DNA from: Mesorhizobium sp. ORS 3359
GTDB taxonomy: Bacteria; Pseudomonadota; Alphaproteobacteria; Rhizobiales; Rhizobiaceae
Length of the DNA: 64,000 nt
Assembly: GCA_000824845.1 (NCBI GenBank)
Contig: CCNC01000046.1
Coordinates: 248,001-312,000, forward strand
Direction: 5' to 3'
Shown: positions 56,509 through 64,000 of the stretch, in pieces
Layout of the letters: each line of letters starts with the position of its first letter
Position numbering within the stretch: position 1 is the stretch's first letter
Notes under the pieces: model-generated
Seen by the model: the letters and a program-made list of their open reading frames with translations, nothing else
The model's database searches: none
Told to the model about the DNA's origin: nothing
Position numbers and translations under genes: made by a program

Positions 56509-57465
56509 TCAGGGAGCGTCGCCGGTGCCTGGAATGAAGGCATCGAAGGCGGCGAGCAACTGCTCGCGGTAGATGTCCCTCTCCTGCAGGATTTCGTGCT
56601 CGGCGCCGTCGATCATCAATAGCGAGCCGACGCGCAGCTTCCTGGCATAGGCCTCCACGGCCTTGGTCGAGACCACCCTGTCGGCGCCGGCGGCGACGAT
56701 CAGCATCGGAACCTTGACCCTTGCCATGAAATCCGGATCGCTAACGGCTTCCGCGGCCGCGGCTGCGGCCTTCAGCCAGCGGATGGTCGGGCCGCCGAGC
56801 GCGAGCTGCGGCCAGGCCTCGTAAATTCCGACATTGCGGCGGTAACGCGCCGGGTCCGAGGTCACCTTGTTCACCTCGAAAGCCGGCGGCACTTTCGGCC
56901 GCGGACCGATCGCCGCGTAGAGCCAGCCGAGGCCAAGCGCGCAGAAGATCGCGCACACGCGCCGCACGGTAGCGATCGAGACCGGCATGTCCGGCACCTC
57001 CAGAAAAGGCGCCAGCAGCACCATGCGCCGGACCCGATTGACCATGGACGGCGAGGCAAGCAGCGCGATCACCGCCCCGGTCGAGTGGGCGAGGATATAA
57101 TAGGGGCCGCGGCAGTCGGGCAGCACGATGTCCTCGAAGAATTGCTCGAGGTCGTGCGCATAGTCGCGGAAGCTGCGGACATGGCCACGCTGGCGGTCGC
57201 GCAGCAGGCGGCTGGAGTCGCCCTGGCCGCGCCAGTCGAGGATGGCGACGCCGAAGCCGCGATCGGCGAGATTGCGGATGGTCTCGAAATACTTCTCGAT
57301 GCACTCGTTGCGCCCGGTCAGCAGAACCACCGTGCCCAGCAGCGGGCGGGCGACGGCGGCAAAGACGCCGTAGCGGATCTTCCTGCCGTCGGGCGTGGTG
57401 AAGAAGCCGCCCGCCGCGTTCTGGGGCGCGGGATTGTCCTCGGTATGATGGAAGAGATCCGTCAT
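56509..57465 (-). CDS. Alpha/beta hydrolase (monoacylglycerol lipase/PldB-like)
   Basis: 318 residues from the ATG at 57465; an in-frame ATG at 57513 is also possible. VVLLTGRNECIEKYFETIRNLADRGF, ILDWRGQGDSSR and the variant nucleophile elbow YILAHSTGAVIALL (Ser) match the serine aminopeptidase S33/lysophospholipase group. VPMLIVAAGADRVVST has the acid and DGAEHEILQERD the His. It probably hydrolyses lysophospholipids or monoglycerides. Confidence 0.88.
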   Translation of the reverse strand: MTDLFHHTEDNPAPQNAAGGFFTTPDGRKIRYGVFAAVARPLLGTVVLLTGRNECIEKYFETIRNLADRGFGVAILDWRGQGDSSRLLRDRQRGHVRSFRDYAHDLEQFFEDIVLPDCRGPYYILAHSTGAVIALLASPSMVNRVRRMVLLAPFLEVPDMPVSIATVRRVCAIFCALGLGWLYAAIGPRPKVPPAFEVNKVTSDPARYRRNVGIYEAWPQLALGGPTIRWLKAAAAAAEAVSDPDFMARVKVPMLIVAAGADRVVSTKAVEAYARKLRVGSLLMIDGAEHEILQERDIYREQLLAAFDAFIPGTGDAP

Positions 57466-57693
57466 TCGGCCAGTCGCTGGTTGTTCTTGCCCGGACGGGC
57501 GAGGCATCGGCATGGTGATAGACGGCCAGGCGGCAAAAGCAAAGGCGCCGCAACGCAACCGCCCTGAAATGGGAAGGCCGGAAGTGCCTGCGGCGCACTT
57601 CCGGCCTCTGTCGATCCGGGAGGAAGGGACGTTGCACCCGGTTCGGCCTCGGCGGCGCCGGGATCAAGGCACCGCTTGTCTCTTTGTCTTGAC

Positions 57694-57736
57694 GCAATTC
57701 CGGTCGGAAAGCGCCTCGCGCTTCTCTTGGAATTGC
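57694..57736 (+). repeat. Dispersed 45-bp palindromic repeat, copy 6
   Basis: The most diverged copy: GCAATTCCGGTCGGAAAG and CTTCTCTTGGAATTGC. The ends are intact. It lies in the 509-bp divergent region between the hydrolase and hsp20. Apart from this copy and the heat-shock signals at 57838-57966, that region shows no gene. Confidence 0.85.
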
Positions 57737-57837
57737 TCCAACTTGACCAAAGCCTACCGCCGAGCGGCTGAACGGATGCCGAAGCTGCGGTTCATCCGCC
57801 GTTCATCAACTTGGCCACATTGCGGCGCTGAAAAAAC

Positions 57838-57866
57838 CTTGAAATGGGTTTTTGAGCTTCCCAAAT
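57838..57866 (+). promoter_or_regulatory. Candidate RpoH (heat-shock) promoter
   Basis: CTTGAAA (57838-57844) and CCCAAAT (57860-57866) are separated by 15 bases, resembling the sigma-32 consensus CTTGAAA...CCCCATNT. It would give a leader of roughly 100 nucleotides before hsp20. Confidence 0.6.
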
Positions 57867-57952
57867 GAAGGTTGCGGCCGCCGATTGTCGGGGTCGCTGG
57901 CCTATCCGGAACGCCTTTCGAGGGTTTCGCACCGGGTCACACGCAAACCATG

Positions 57953-57966
57953 TTGCTCAACAGGAG
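57953..57966 (+). promoter_or_regulatory. ROSE-like RNA thermometer hairpin
   Basis: TTGCT (57953-57957), loop CAAC, then AGGAG (57962-57966), the hsp20 ribosome-binding site. The pairing U-G, U-A, G-G, C-G, U-A with a central G-G mismatch is the hallmark of the last stem of ROSE thermometers that control rhizobial small heat-shock genes. The upstream leader stems were not modelled. Confidence 0.7.
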
Positions 57967-57974
57967 AACACCTC

Positions 57975-58442
57975 ATGCGTCACGTTGATTTTTCCCCGCT
58001 TTATCGTTCGACCGTCGGCTTTGACCGGCTGTTCACCATGCTCGACTCGCTCGGCCAGCCCGAGACCGCGCAGACCTATCCGCCCTATAACATCGAGCGC
58101 ACCGGCGAGAATGCCTATCGCATCTCGATGGCCGTTGCCGGCTTCTCGGAAGACGAAATCTCGATCGAAGCCCACCGCAATGTGCTGACCGTCAAGGGCG
58201 AGCGCAAGGAAGAGGGCAATGGCGAGGGTTCCGAGCTGCTTTATCGCGGCATTGCCTCGCGCGCTTTCGAGCGCCGCTTCCAGCTCGCCGACCATGTCGA
58301 GGTCGAGGGCGCCACGCTGAAGAACGGCCTGCTCTTCGTCGACCTCAAGCGCAACATTCCCGAGGAGCTGAAGCCGCGCAAGATCGCGATTACCCAGTCC
58401 TCGGACAAGGCCAAGCAGATCGAGGCGAAAGCAGCCGCGTAA
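57975..58442 (+). CDS. Hsp20/alpha-crystallin small heat-shock protein
   Basis: 155 residues from the ATG at 57975, 8 bases after AGGAG. MRHVDFSPLYRSTVGFDRLFTML is the IbpA-type N-terminus. The alpha-crystallin domain spans NIERTGENAYRISMAVAGF to GLLFVDLKRNIPEE, including the A-x-x-x-n-G-L-like ATLKNGLLFV. It is an ATP-independent chaperone that holds unfolding proteins. Regulation is probably by RpoH and a ROSE-type leader. An intrinsic terminator follows. Confidence 0.95.
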   Translation: MRHVDFSPLYRSTVGFDRLFTMLDSLGQPETAQTYPPYNIERTGENAYRISMAVAGFSEDEISIEAHRNVLTVKGERKEEGNGEGSELLYRGIASRAFERRFQLADHVEVEGATLKNGLLFVDLKRNIPEELKPRKIAITQSSDKAKQIEAKAAA

Positions 58443-58484
58443 TCCGCGGACTTTTTCCAGACGACGTCTCCCTTCCGAGACGAA

Positions 58485-58511
58485 AGCGGCGCCGCGAGGC
58501 GCCGCTTTTTA
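58485..58511 (+). terminator. Intrinsic terminator of hsp20
   Basis: AGCGGCGCC and GGCGCCGCT form a 9-bp stem with loop GCGA, followed by TTTTTATT. Confidence 0.92.
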
Positions 58512-58631
58512 TTGGTGCTCCCGGCTACGGGCCTTTCTGACCTGTTTTGAAGCTGCGGCGGAGCATGAAGGCCCCCCTGGTGGACCAGCCGCATCGTCGA
58601 GCCGAACGGCGGCTCGGTCATGGCAGGACGC

Positions 58632-59681
58632 TCAGCCGAGCAAATGGCCGAGGCGGTCGATCTCCTCGGTCGTGGTCGCGAAGCTGGCGACGAAGCGGTA
58701 GATCGCTTCATTGTCGCCGAGATGGCCGTCGAATCCAGAAGGCACGCCCCATTCATGGAATTTGGCGCCGGCCGCCCGCAGCCTTTCAGCCGTGGCGCGG
58801 TCCAGGATCGCGAAGACCTCGTTGGCTTGCGGCAACCAGGCGAGCCTGCCCGTCGGTGCATCCTCGATCGTCTCGGCCAGACGCGCTGCCATTTGATTGG
58901 CGTGCCCGGCCATCCTCAGCCACAGGTCGTCGGTGAAATAGGCCTCGAACTGGGCCGAGATGAAGCGCGCCTTGGAGAAGGTCTGCCCGGCGCGCTGACG
59001 CTGCAGGCGCAGGTCGTTACCGACATCCGGATTGAGGATCACCACCGCGTCGGCCATCCAGCAGCCATTCTTGGTGGCGCCGAAGGAGATGAGGTCGACG
59101 CCGCTCTTCCAGGTCATTTCGGCCGGGCTGACGCCGGTCGCGGCAATCGCATTGGCGAAGCGCGCGCCGTCCATGTGCACCGGCAGCTTGTGGCGGCGGC
59201 TGACCTCGGCGATCGCCTTGACGTCGTCGACGCTGTAGACCGTGCCGACCTCGGTCGCCTGGGTGATGGTGACCGCCATCGGCTGGCCGGCGGGAGCCAG
59301 ATCCTGCGAATAGCGCTTGATAGCCCGGTCGAGCGCTTCCGGATTGATGCGCCCCAGCGGCCCGGGGACCGGTGCCATGCGCGCGCCGCCCGTGTAGAAA
59401 CCCATCGCGCCGAACTCGTCGACACTCATATGCGCTTCGGAGTGGCAGAGCGCGATGCCGCCGATACGGTTCAACGCGGCCATCGAAAGCGCGTTCGCCG
59501 CGGTGCCGGTCGCGGCGAAGAAGACCTCCACCTCACGCTCGAAAATCTCGTTGAAGCGTCGATAGGCGGCGCGGTCCAGATCGCCGTCGCCATAGGCGGT
59601 GGCGACGCCGTCGGCGTGGCGCGCCAGGTTGGCCGAAATGTCGGGATGGACGCCCGCCCAGTTGTCGGAAGCAAAGAACAT
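58632..59681 (-). CDS. Low-specificity L-threonine aldolase
   Basis: 349 residues from the ATG at 59681, giving MFFASDNWAGVHPDIS, as in relatives; a TTG at 59753 would add 24 atypical residues. FFAATGTAANALSM binds the PLP phosphate, CHSEAHMSVDEFGA and VHMDGARFANAI are conserved, and DLISFGATKNGCW has the Schiff-base Lys. It cleaves threonine or allo-threonine to glycine and acetaldehyde. It is divergent from gltB. Confidence 0.93.
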   Translation of the reverse strand: MFFASDNWAGVHPDISANLARHADGVATAYGDGDLDRAAYRRFNEIFEREVEVFFAATGTAANALSMAALNRIGGIALCHSEAHMSVDEFGAMGFYTGGARMAPVPGPLGRINPEALDRAIKRYSQDLAPAGQPMAVTITQATEVGTVYSVDDVKAIAEVSRRHKLPVHMDGARFANAIAATGVSPAEMTWKSGVDLISFGATKNGCWMADAVVILNPDVGNDLRLQRQRAGQTFSKARFISAQFEAYFTDDLWLRMAGHANQMAARLAETIEDAPTGRLAWLPQANEVFAILDRATAERLRAAGAKFHEWGVPSGFDGHLGDNEAIYRFVASFATTTEEIDRLGHLLG

Positions 59682-60170
59682 CGAGAGGTCCGTATCGTGA
59701 TTGGCAAAAGCGGCGGGACTTGACCGCTTCAGCGGGAGAAGCGCAAGGGCCAATCGCCGGCAAAGCGGTGAAGCCAGCTTATCGCCTCGAAGCCAGGACC
59801 AAAGCTTGCGTTTCCAGTGTTCGTCACGAAATTTTGTGTCGCGTCACGCCCAAGTTTTTTGTGAATCGGTCTTGTATAGGTCCCTGATTTCTGCCATAAA
59901 AAATTTAGGACAGTAGTGCTGTCTTATTTTGTCGCACAAAACAGGCTGGACTGGCGTATCATTGCTGCCATTCCGGCCATTGTCGCGAGCGGCGGGTAGA
60001 CGGCCCGGCTCTGGCCTGTACGATACCGGATGCGAACCGGGCGTATAGCCGTATGGTTCGATGGATTTCGCGAGACGTGCAGCAAGGATCAAGGGGAAGC
60101 CTTGTGCTTCCCAAGGCAAACCGACGCCCTCAGACAGTCAGGGCCAAGGTGGAGAACGGAGGATAGGACG
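59682..60170. other. Divergent ltaE-type/gltB intergenic region
   Basis: 490 bp without a convincing gene. It includes the perfect palindrome TTTTGT CGC ACAAAA (59927-59941) and a smaller one, ACAGTAGTGCTGT (59910-59922), side by side. These may be regulator sites for gltB. GGAGGATAGGACG gives the gltB ribosome-binding site. Confidence 0.55.
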
Positions 60171-63100
60171 ATGACGGAACTGACGCCATCTGCGATCTAC
60201 GGCCAGGCCGCGCAGACGAAAGCGGCAGCCGTTAAAAATACCGTCCTGACCAATGCCGGCAGAACCACCAATGGCCCTGCCGCCCAGGGCCTCTATGATC
60301 CGCGCAACGAGCATGACGCCTGCGGCGTTGGCTTCATCGCCAACATGAAGGGTGTGAAGTCGCACCGGATCGTCGAGGACGGTCTGGCGATGCTGGAGAA
60401 CCTCACCCATCGCGGCGCCGTCGGCGCCGACCCGCTGGTCGGCGACGGCGCCGGCGTGCTGGTGCAGATCCCGGACGCTTTCTTCCGCGAGGAAATGGCG
60501 GCCAAGGGCGTCGAACTGCCTCCGGCCGGCCAGTATGGCGTCGGCCACTGGTTCATGCCGCAGGACGCGGCGCTGCGCGCCCATATCGAGGAGATCATCG
60601 CCGAATCGGCGCAGTCGGAAGGGCTGCCGCTCATCGGTTTCCGCGACGTGCCGGTCGACAATTCGTCGCTGTCGAAGGCGCCCGATATAGTGGCATCGGA
60701 GCCGTTCCACCGCCAGGTGTTCATCGGCCGTACGGCCGACATCCCGGATGACGAGGAATATGAGGCGCGGCTCTATTTGCTGCGCAAGGTGATCTCGGGC
60801 CGCATCTATGCCGAGAACGACAACAAGGACATCGGCGCCTATTGCGTGTCGCTGTCGGCGCGCACCATCGTCTACAAGGGCATGTTCCTGGCCTACCAGG
60901 TCGGCGCCTATTACAAGGACCTCAAGGATCCGCGCTTCGAAACGGCGCTGATCCTCGTTCACCAGCGCTTCTCGACCAACACCTTCCCGTCGTGGAAGCT
61001 GGCGCATCCCTACCGCATGGTCGCGCATAATGGCGAGATCAACACGGTGCGCGGCAACAACAACTGGATGGCGGCGCGCCAGGCCTCGGTCGATTCCGAG
61101 CTGTTCGGCAACAACATCTCGAAGCTCTGGCCGATCTCCTATGAGGGCCAGTCGGACACGGCGTGCTTCGACAACGCGCTGGAGTTCCTGTTCCAGGGCG
61201 GCTATTCGCTCACCCACGCCATGATGATGCTGATCCCGGAAGCCTGGGCCGGCAACAAGCTCATGGACGCCGACCGCAAGGCTTTCTACGAGTACCATGC
61301 GGCGCTGATGGAGCCGTGGGACGGGCCTGCGGCGGTGGTGTTCACCGACGGCCGCCAGATCGGCGCCACGCTCGACCGCAACGGCCTGCGCCCGGCGCGC
61401 TACATCGTCACCGATGACGACCGCGTCATCATGGCGTCGGAAGCCGGCGCGCTGCCGGTGCCGGAGGAAAAGATCGTGCAGAAGTGGCGGCTGCAGCCCG
61501 GCCGCATGCTGCTGATCGACCTCGCCAAGGGCCGCATCGTCTCCGACGAGGAGATCAAGTCGGAGATCGCGACCAGGCATCCCTACAAGACCTGGCTCGC
61601 CAACACGCAGCTGATCCTGGAAGACCTCAAGCCGGTCGAGCCGCGCGCGCTGCGCAAGGATGTCAGCCTGCTCGATCGCCAGCAGTCCTTCGGCTACACG
61701 CAGGAAGACACCAAGCTTCTGATGGCGCCGATGGCTACCACCGGCCAGGAAGCTGTGGGCTCGATGGGCACCGACACGCCGATCTCGGCCATGTCGGACA
61801 AGTCGAAGCTGCTCTACACCTATTTCAAGCAGAATTTCGCGCAGGTCACCAACCCGCCGATCGACCCGATCCGCGAGGAACTGGTGATGAGCCTGGTGTC
61901 GTTCATCGGGCCGCGGCCGAACATCTTCGACCTGGTCGGCACGTCGCGTCGCAAGCGGCTCGAGGTGCGTCAGCCGATCCTGACCAATGGCGATCTCGAA
62001 AAGATCCGCTCCATCGGCCACACCGAGGATCGTTTCGACACCAAGACGCTCGACATTACCTATGGCTCGAACGAGGGCGCCGCCGGGATGCACGGCGCCG
62101 TCGATAGGCTTTGCGAGCGAGCCGAGGCGGCGGTCGCCGGTGGCTACAACATCATCATCCTGTCGGACCGCCAGGTCGGGCCCGACCGCATTGCCATTCC
62201 AGCTCTTCTGGCCACGGCGGCGGTTCACCACCACCTGATCCGCAAGGGGTTGCGCACGTCGGTCGGCCTTGTCGTCGAATCCGGCGAGCCGCGCGAGGTG
62301 CACCATTTCTGCTGCCTCGCCGGCTATGGCGCCGAGGCGATCAACCCTTATCTTGCCTTCGACACGCTGCTCGACATGCACAAGCGAGGCGAACTGCCGG
62401 CCGAGGTCGACGAATACGAGGTGGTTTCGCGCTACATCAAGTCGATCGGCAAGGGCATCCTCAAGGTGATGTCCAAGATGGGCATCTCCACCTACCAGTC
62501 CTATTGCGGCGCACAGATCTTCGACGCGATCGGGCTGAAGTCCGATTTCGTCGAGAAGTATTTCACCGGCACCGCGACGCTGATCGAAGGCGTCGGCCTG
62601 GACGAGGTCGCCGCCGAGACGCTCAGCCGCCATGCGGACGCCTTCGGCAGCGATCCGGTGCTGCGCAACAGCCTCGAGGTCGGGGGCGAATACATGTTCC
62701 GCATGCGCGGCGAGGCGCATATGTGGTCGCCGGATGCGGTCGCTACCTTGCAGCATGCCGTGCGCCAGGGCTCCTGGGACACGTTCAAGGAGTATTCGGC
62801 GCAGATCGACAGCGCGACCGCGCGGGCGCAAACCATCCGCGGTCTGTTCAAGATCAAGCTGGCCGAAGAAACCGGCCGCAAGAAGGTCGCGATCGAAGAC
62901 GTCATGCCGGCGGCCGAGATCGTGAAGCGCTTCTCCACCGGGGCAATGTCCTTCGGCTCGATCTCCAGGGAAGCGCACACCACGCTGGCGCGCGCCATGA
63001 ACCAGATCGGCGGCAAGTCGAACACCGGCGAAGGTGGCGAAGAGGCCGACCGCTATCTGCCGCTGCCGGGCGGCGGCAAGAACCCGGAACGCTCGGCGAT

Positions 63101-64000
63101 CAAGCAGGTCGCCTCGGGACGGTTCGGCGTCACGGCAGAATATCTGGTCAATTCCGACGTCATGCAGATCAAGGTGGCGCAAGGCGCCAAGCCGGGCGAG
63201 GGCGGCCAGCTGCCTGGTCACAAGGTCGACGCTACCATCGCCAAGGTCAGGCACTCGACGCCGGGCGTCGGCCTTATCTCGCCGCCGCCGCATCACGACA
63301 TCTATTCGATCGAGGATCTGGCGCAACTGATCTACGACCTGAAGAACGTCAATCCGGCGGCCGACGTCTCGGTCAAGCTTGTGTCGGAAGTCGGCGTCGG
63401 CACGGTCGCGGCGGGCGTCGCCAAGGCGCGCGCCGACCACATCACCATCTCCGGCTATGATGGCGGCACCGGCGCTTCGCCGCTGACCTCGCTCAAGCAT
63501 GCCGGCAGCCCGTGGGAAATGGGCCTTGCCGAGACGCATCAGACGCTGGTGCTCAACGGCTTGCGCAGCAGAGTCGCGCTGCAGGTCGACGGCGGCTTGC
63601 GCACCGGGCGCGACGTCATCATCGGCGCGCTGCTCGGCGCCGACGAGTTCGGCTTCTCGACCGCGCCGCTGATTGCGGCGGGCTGCATCATGATGCGAAA
63701 GTGCCATCTCAATACCTGTCCGGTCGGCGTGGCGACGCAGGACCCGGTGCTGCGCAAGCGCTTCAAGGGCACGCCCGAGCATGTCATCAACTTCTTCTTC
63801 TATGTGGCGGAAGAGGTGCGTGCATTGCTCGCCGAAATGGGCTTCACCCATCTCGACCAGATCATCGGCGACAGCGACCTCCTGGAGAAGCGCGACGTGA
63901 TCCAGCACTGGAAGGCGCGCGGGCTCGACTTCTCGAAGATGTTTTTCAAGCCGGACGCGCCGCATGAGGCGCTGCACTGGACCGAGCGGCAGAAGCATCC
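60171..64000 (+). CDS. gltB: Glutamate synthase large subunit (3' end outside window)
   Basis: 1,276 codons are present of roughly 1,570 expected; the frame is open to the window edge. A 50-residue propeptide precedes Cys51 in [16 protein letters not shown], the glutaminase nucleophile exposed after cleavage. [20 protein letters not shown] and [14 protein letters not shown] belong to the amidotransferase domain. The FMN synthase domain includes [11 protein letters not shown] and [15 protein letters not shown]. Three Cys in [19 protein letters not shown] ligate the 3Fe-4S cluster near residue 1172. It makes two glutamates from glutamine and 2-oxoglutarate. Confidence 0.97.
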   Translation, partial: MTELTPSAIYGQAAQTKAAAVKNTVLTNAGRTTNGPAAQGLYDPRNEHDACGVGFIANMKGVKSHRIVEDGLAMLENLTHRGAVGADPLVGDGAGVLVQIPDAFFREEMAAKGVELPPAGQYGVGHWFMPQDAALRAHIEEIIAESAQSEGLPLIGFRDVPVDNSSLSKAPDIVASEPFHRQVFIGRTADIPDDEEYEARLYLLRKVISGRIYAENDNKDIGAYCVSLSARTIVYKGMFLAYQVGAYYKDLKDPRFETALILVHQRFSTNTFPSWKLAHPYRMVAHNGEINTVRGNNNWMAARQASVDSELFGNNISKLWPISYEGQSDTACFDNALEFLFQGGYSLTHAMMMLIPEAWAGNKLMDADRKAFYEYHAALMEPWDGPAAVVFTDGRQIGATLDRNGLRPARYIVTDDDRVIMASEAGALPVPEEKIVQKWRLQPGRMLLIDLAKGRIVSDEEIKSEIATRHPYKTWLANTQLILEDLKPVEPRALRKDVSLLDRQQSFGYTQEDTKLLMAPMATTGQEAVGSMGTDTPISAMSDKSKLLYTYFKQNFAQVTNPPIDPIREELVMSLVSFIGPRPNIFDLVGTSRRKRLEVRQPILTNGDLEKIRSIGHTEDRFDTKTLDITYGSNEGAAGMHGAVDRLCERAEAAVAGGYNIIILSDRQVGPDRIAIPALLATAAVHHHLIRKGLRTSVGLVVESGEPREVHHFCCLAGYGAEAINPYLAFDTLLDMHKRGELPAEVDEYEVVSRYIKSIGKGILKVMSKMGISTYQSYCGAQIFDAIGLKSDFVEKYFTGTATLIEGVGLDEVAAETLSRHADAFGSDPVLRNSLEVGGEYMFRMRGEAHMWSPDAVATLQHAVRQGSWDTFKEYSAQIDSATARAQTIRGLFKIKLAEETGRKKVAIEDVMPAAEIVKRFSTGAMSFGSISREAHTTLARAMNQIGGKSNTGEGGEEADRYLPLPGGGKNPERSAIKQVASGRFGVTAEYLVNSDVMQIKVAQGAKPGEGGQLPGHKVDATIAKVRHSTPGVGLISPPPHHDIYSIEDLAQLIYDLKNVNPAADVSVKLVSEVGVGTVAAGVAKARADHITISGYDGGTGASPLTSLKHAGSPWEMGLAETHQTLVLNGLRSRVALQVDGGLRTGRDVIIGALLGADEFGFSTAPLIAAGCIMMRKCHLNTCPVGVATQDPVLRKRFKGTPEHVINFFFYVAEEVRALLAEMGFTHLDQIIGDSDLLEKRDVIQHWKARGLDFSKMFFKPDAPHEALHWTERQKH

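Noticed and set aside
60138-63998. A 1,286-codon open frame on the minus strand opposite gltB.
   Set aside because: It mirrors gltB codons in a GC-rich gene; the text is Arg/His/Asp-rich with no domain, while the plus frame has all GltB motifs.

Overview
The window looks like chromosome from a Mesorhizobium-like member of the Hyphomicrobiales (Alphaproteobacteria). The sequence is GC-rich with dense, often 4-bp-overlapping operons. It carries a CpdR - N-formylglutamate amidohydrolase - HisN neighbourhood as in rhizobia, a four-subunit sarcosine oxidase, many solute ABC transporters, a small secreted protein of DUF680 type (a family best known from Mesorhizobium), and an Hsp20 gene with a ROSE-like leader. 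The species assignment is inference.

Layout. 1-366: 5' part of a SET-domain gene. 645-5831: sarcosine oxidase operon soxBDAG. 6002-13215: a TetR-linked acyl-CoA cluster (SDR, MaoC, APH-type kinase, frameshifted SDR, and divergently an ACAD11-like dehydrogenase with an MDR oxidoreductase). 13414-16766: a tightly coupled envelope-sugar operon (GT87, GT2, ChbG/HpnK-type deacetylase, GtrA). 17019-25358: an RpiR-regulated amine or amino-acid cluster (N-formylglutamate amidohydrolase-like, APC permease, glutamine-synthetase-like ligase, aldehyde and iron alcohol dehydrogenases), interrupted by an XRE/PIN toxin-antitoxin pair. 25605-29566: a polyamine-type ABC transporter. 29691-33238: CPA1 antiporter, EEP phosphatase-like protein and DMT exporter. 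33249-47210: a long minus-strand run with an MFS carrier, two GMC oxidoreductases, SDR, sugar ABC transporter, aldehyde dehydrogenase, enoyl-CoA hydratase and CoA-transferase. 47207-50659: LacI, Gfo/Idh and DUF993 genes around two LacI-type operators. 50752-51839: a degenerate SDR and a DUF1330 protein.

51898-53761 resembles a small decayed island: an intact tRNA-Val(GAC) lies at the right end and a copy of its 3' part at the left end, in the same orientation. Between them are tiny genes, including a Flp-type pilin and a DnaJ-like CxxCxGxG zinc protein. 53889-64000 is core chromosome: cpdR, hydrolase, hisN, alpha/beta hydrolase, hsp20, threonine aldolase, and the first 1,276 codons of gltB.

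A roughly 45-bp palindromic repeat occurs six times between genes, three of them in tandem. The most interesting candidate systems are the GT2/deacetylase/GtrA/GT87 operon, which parallels the Arn and Francisella NaxD lipid A aminosugar pathways; the split ACAD10/11-like kinase-dehydrogenase pair; the tRNA-bounded mini-island; and the ROSE-type thermosensor before hsp20.
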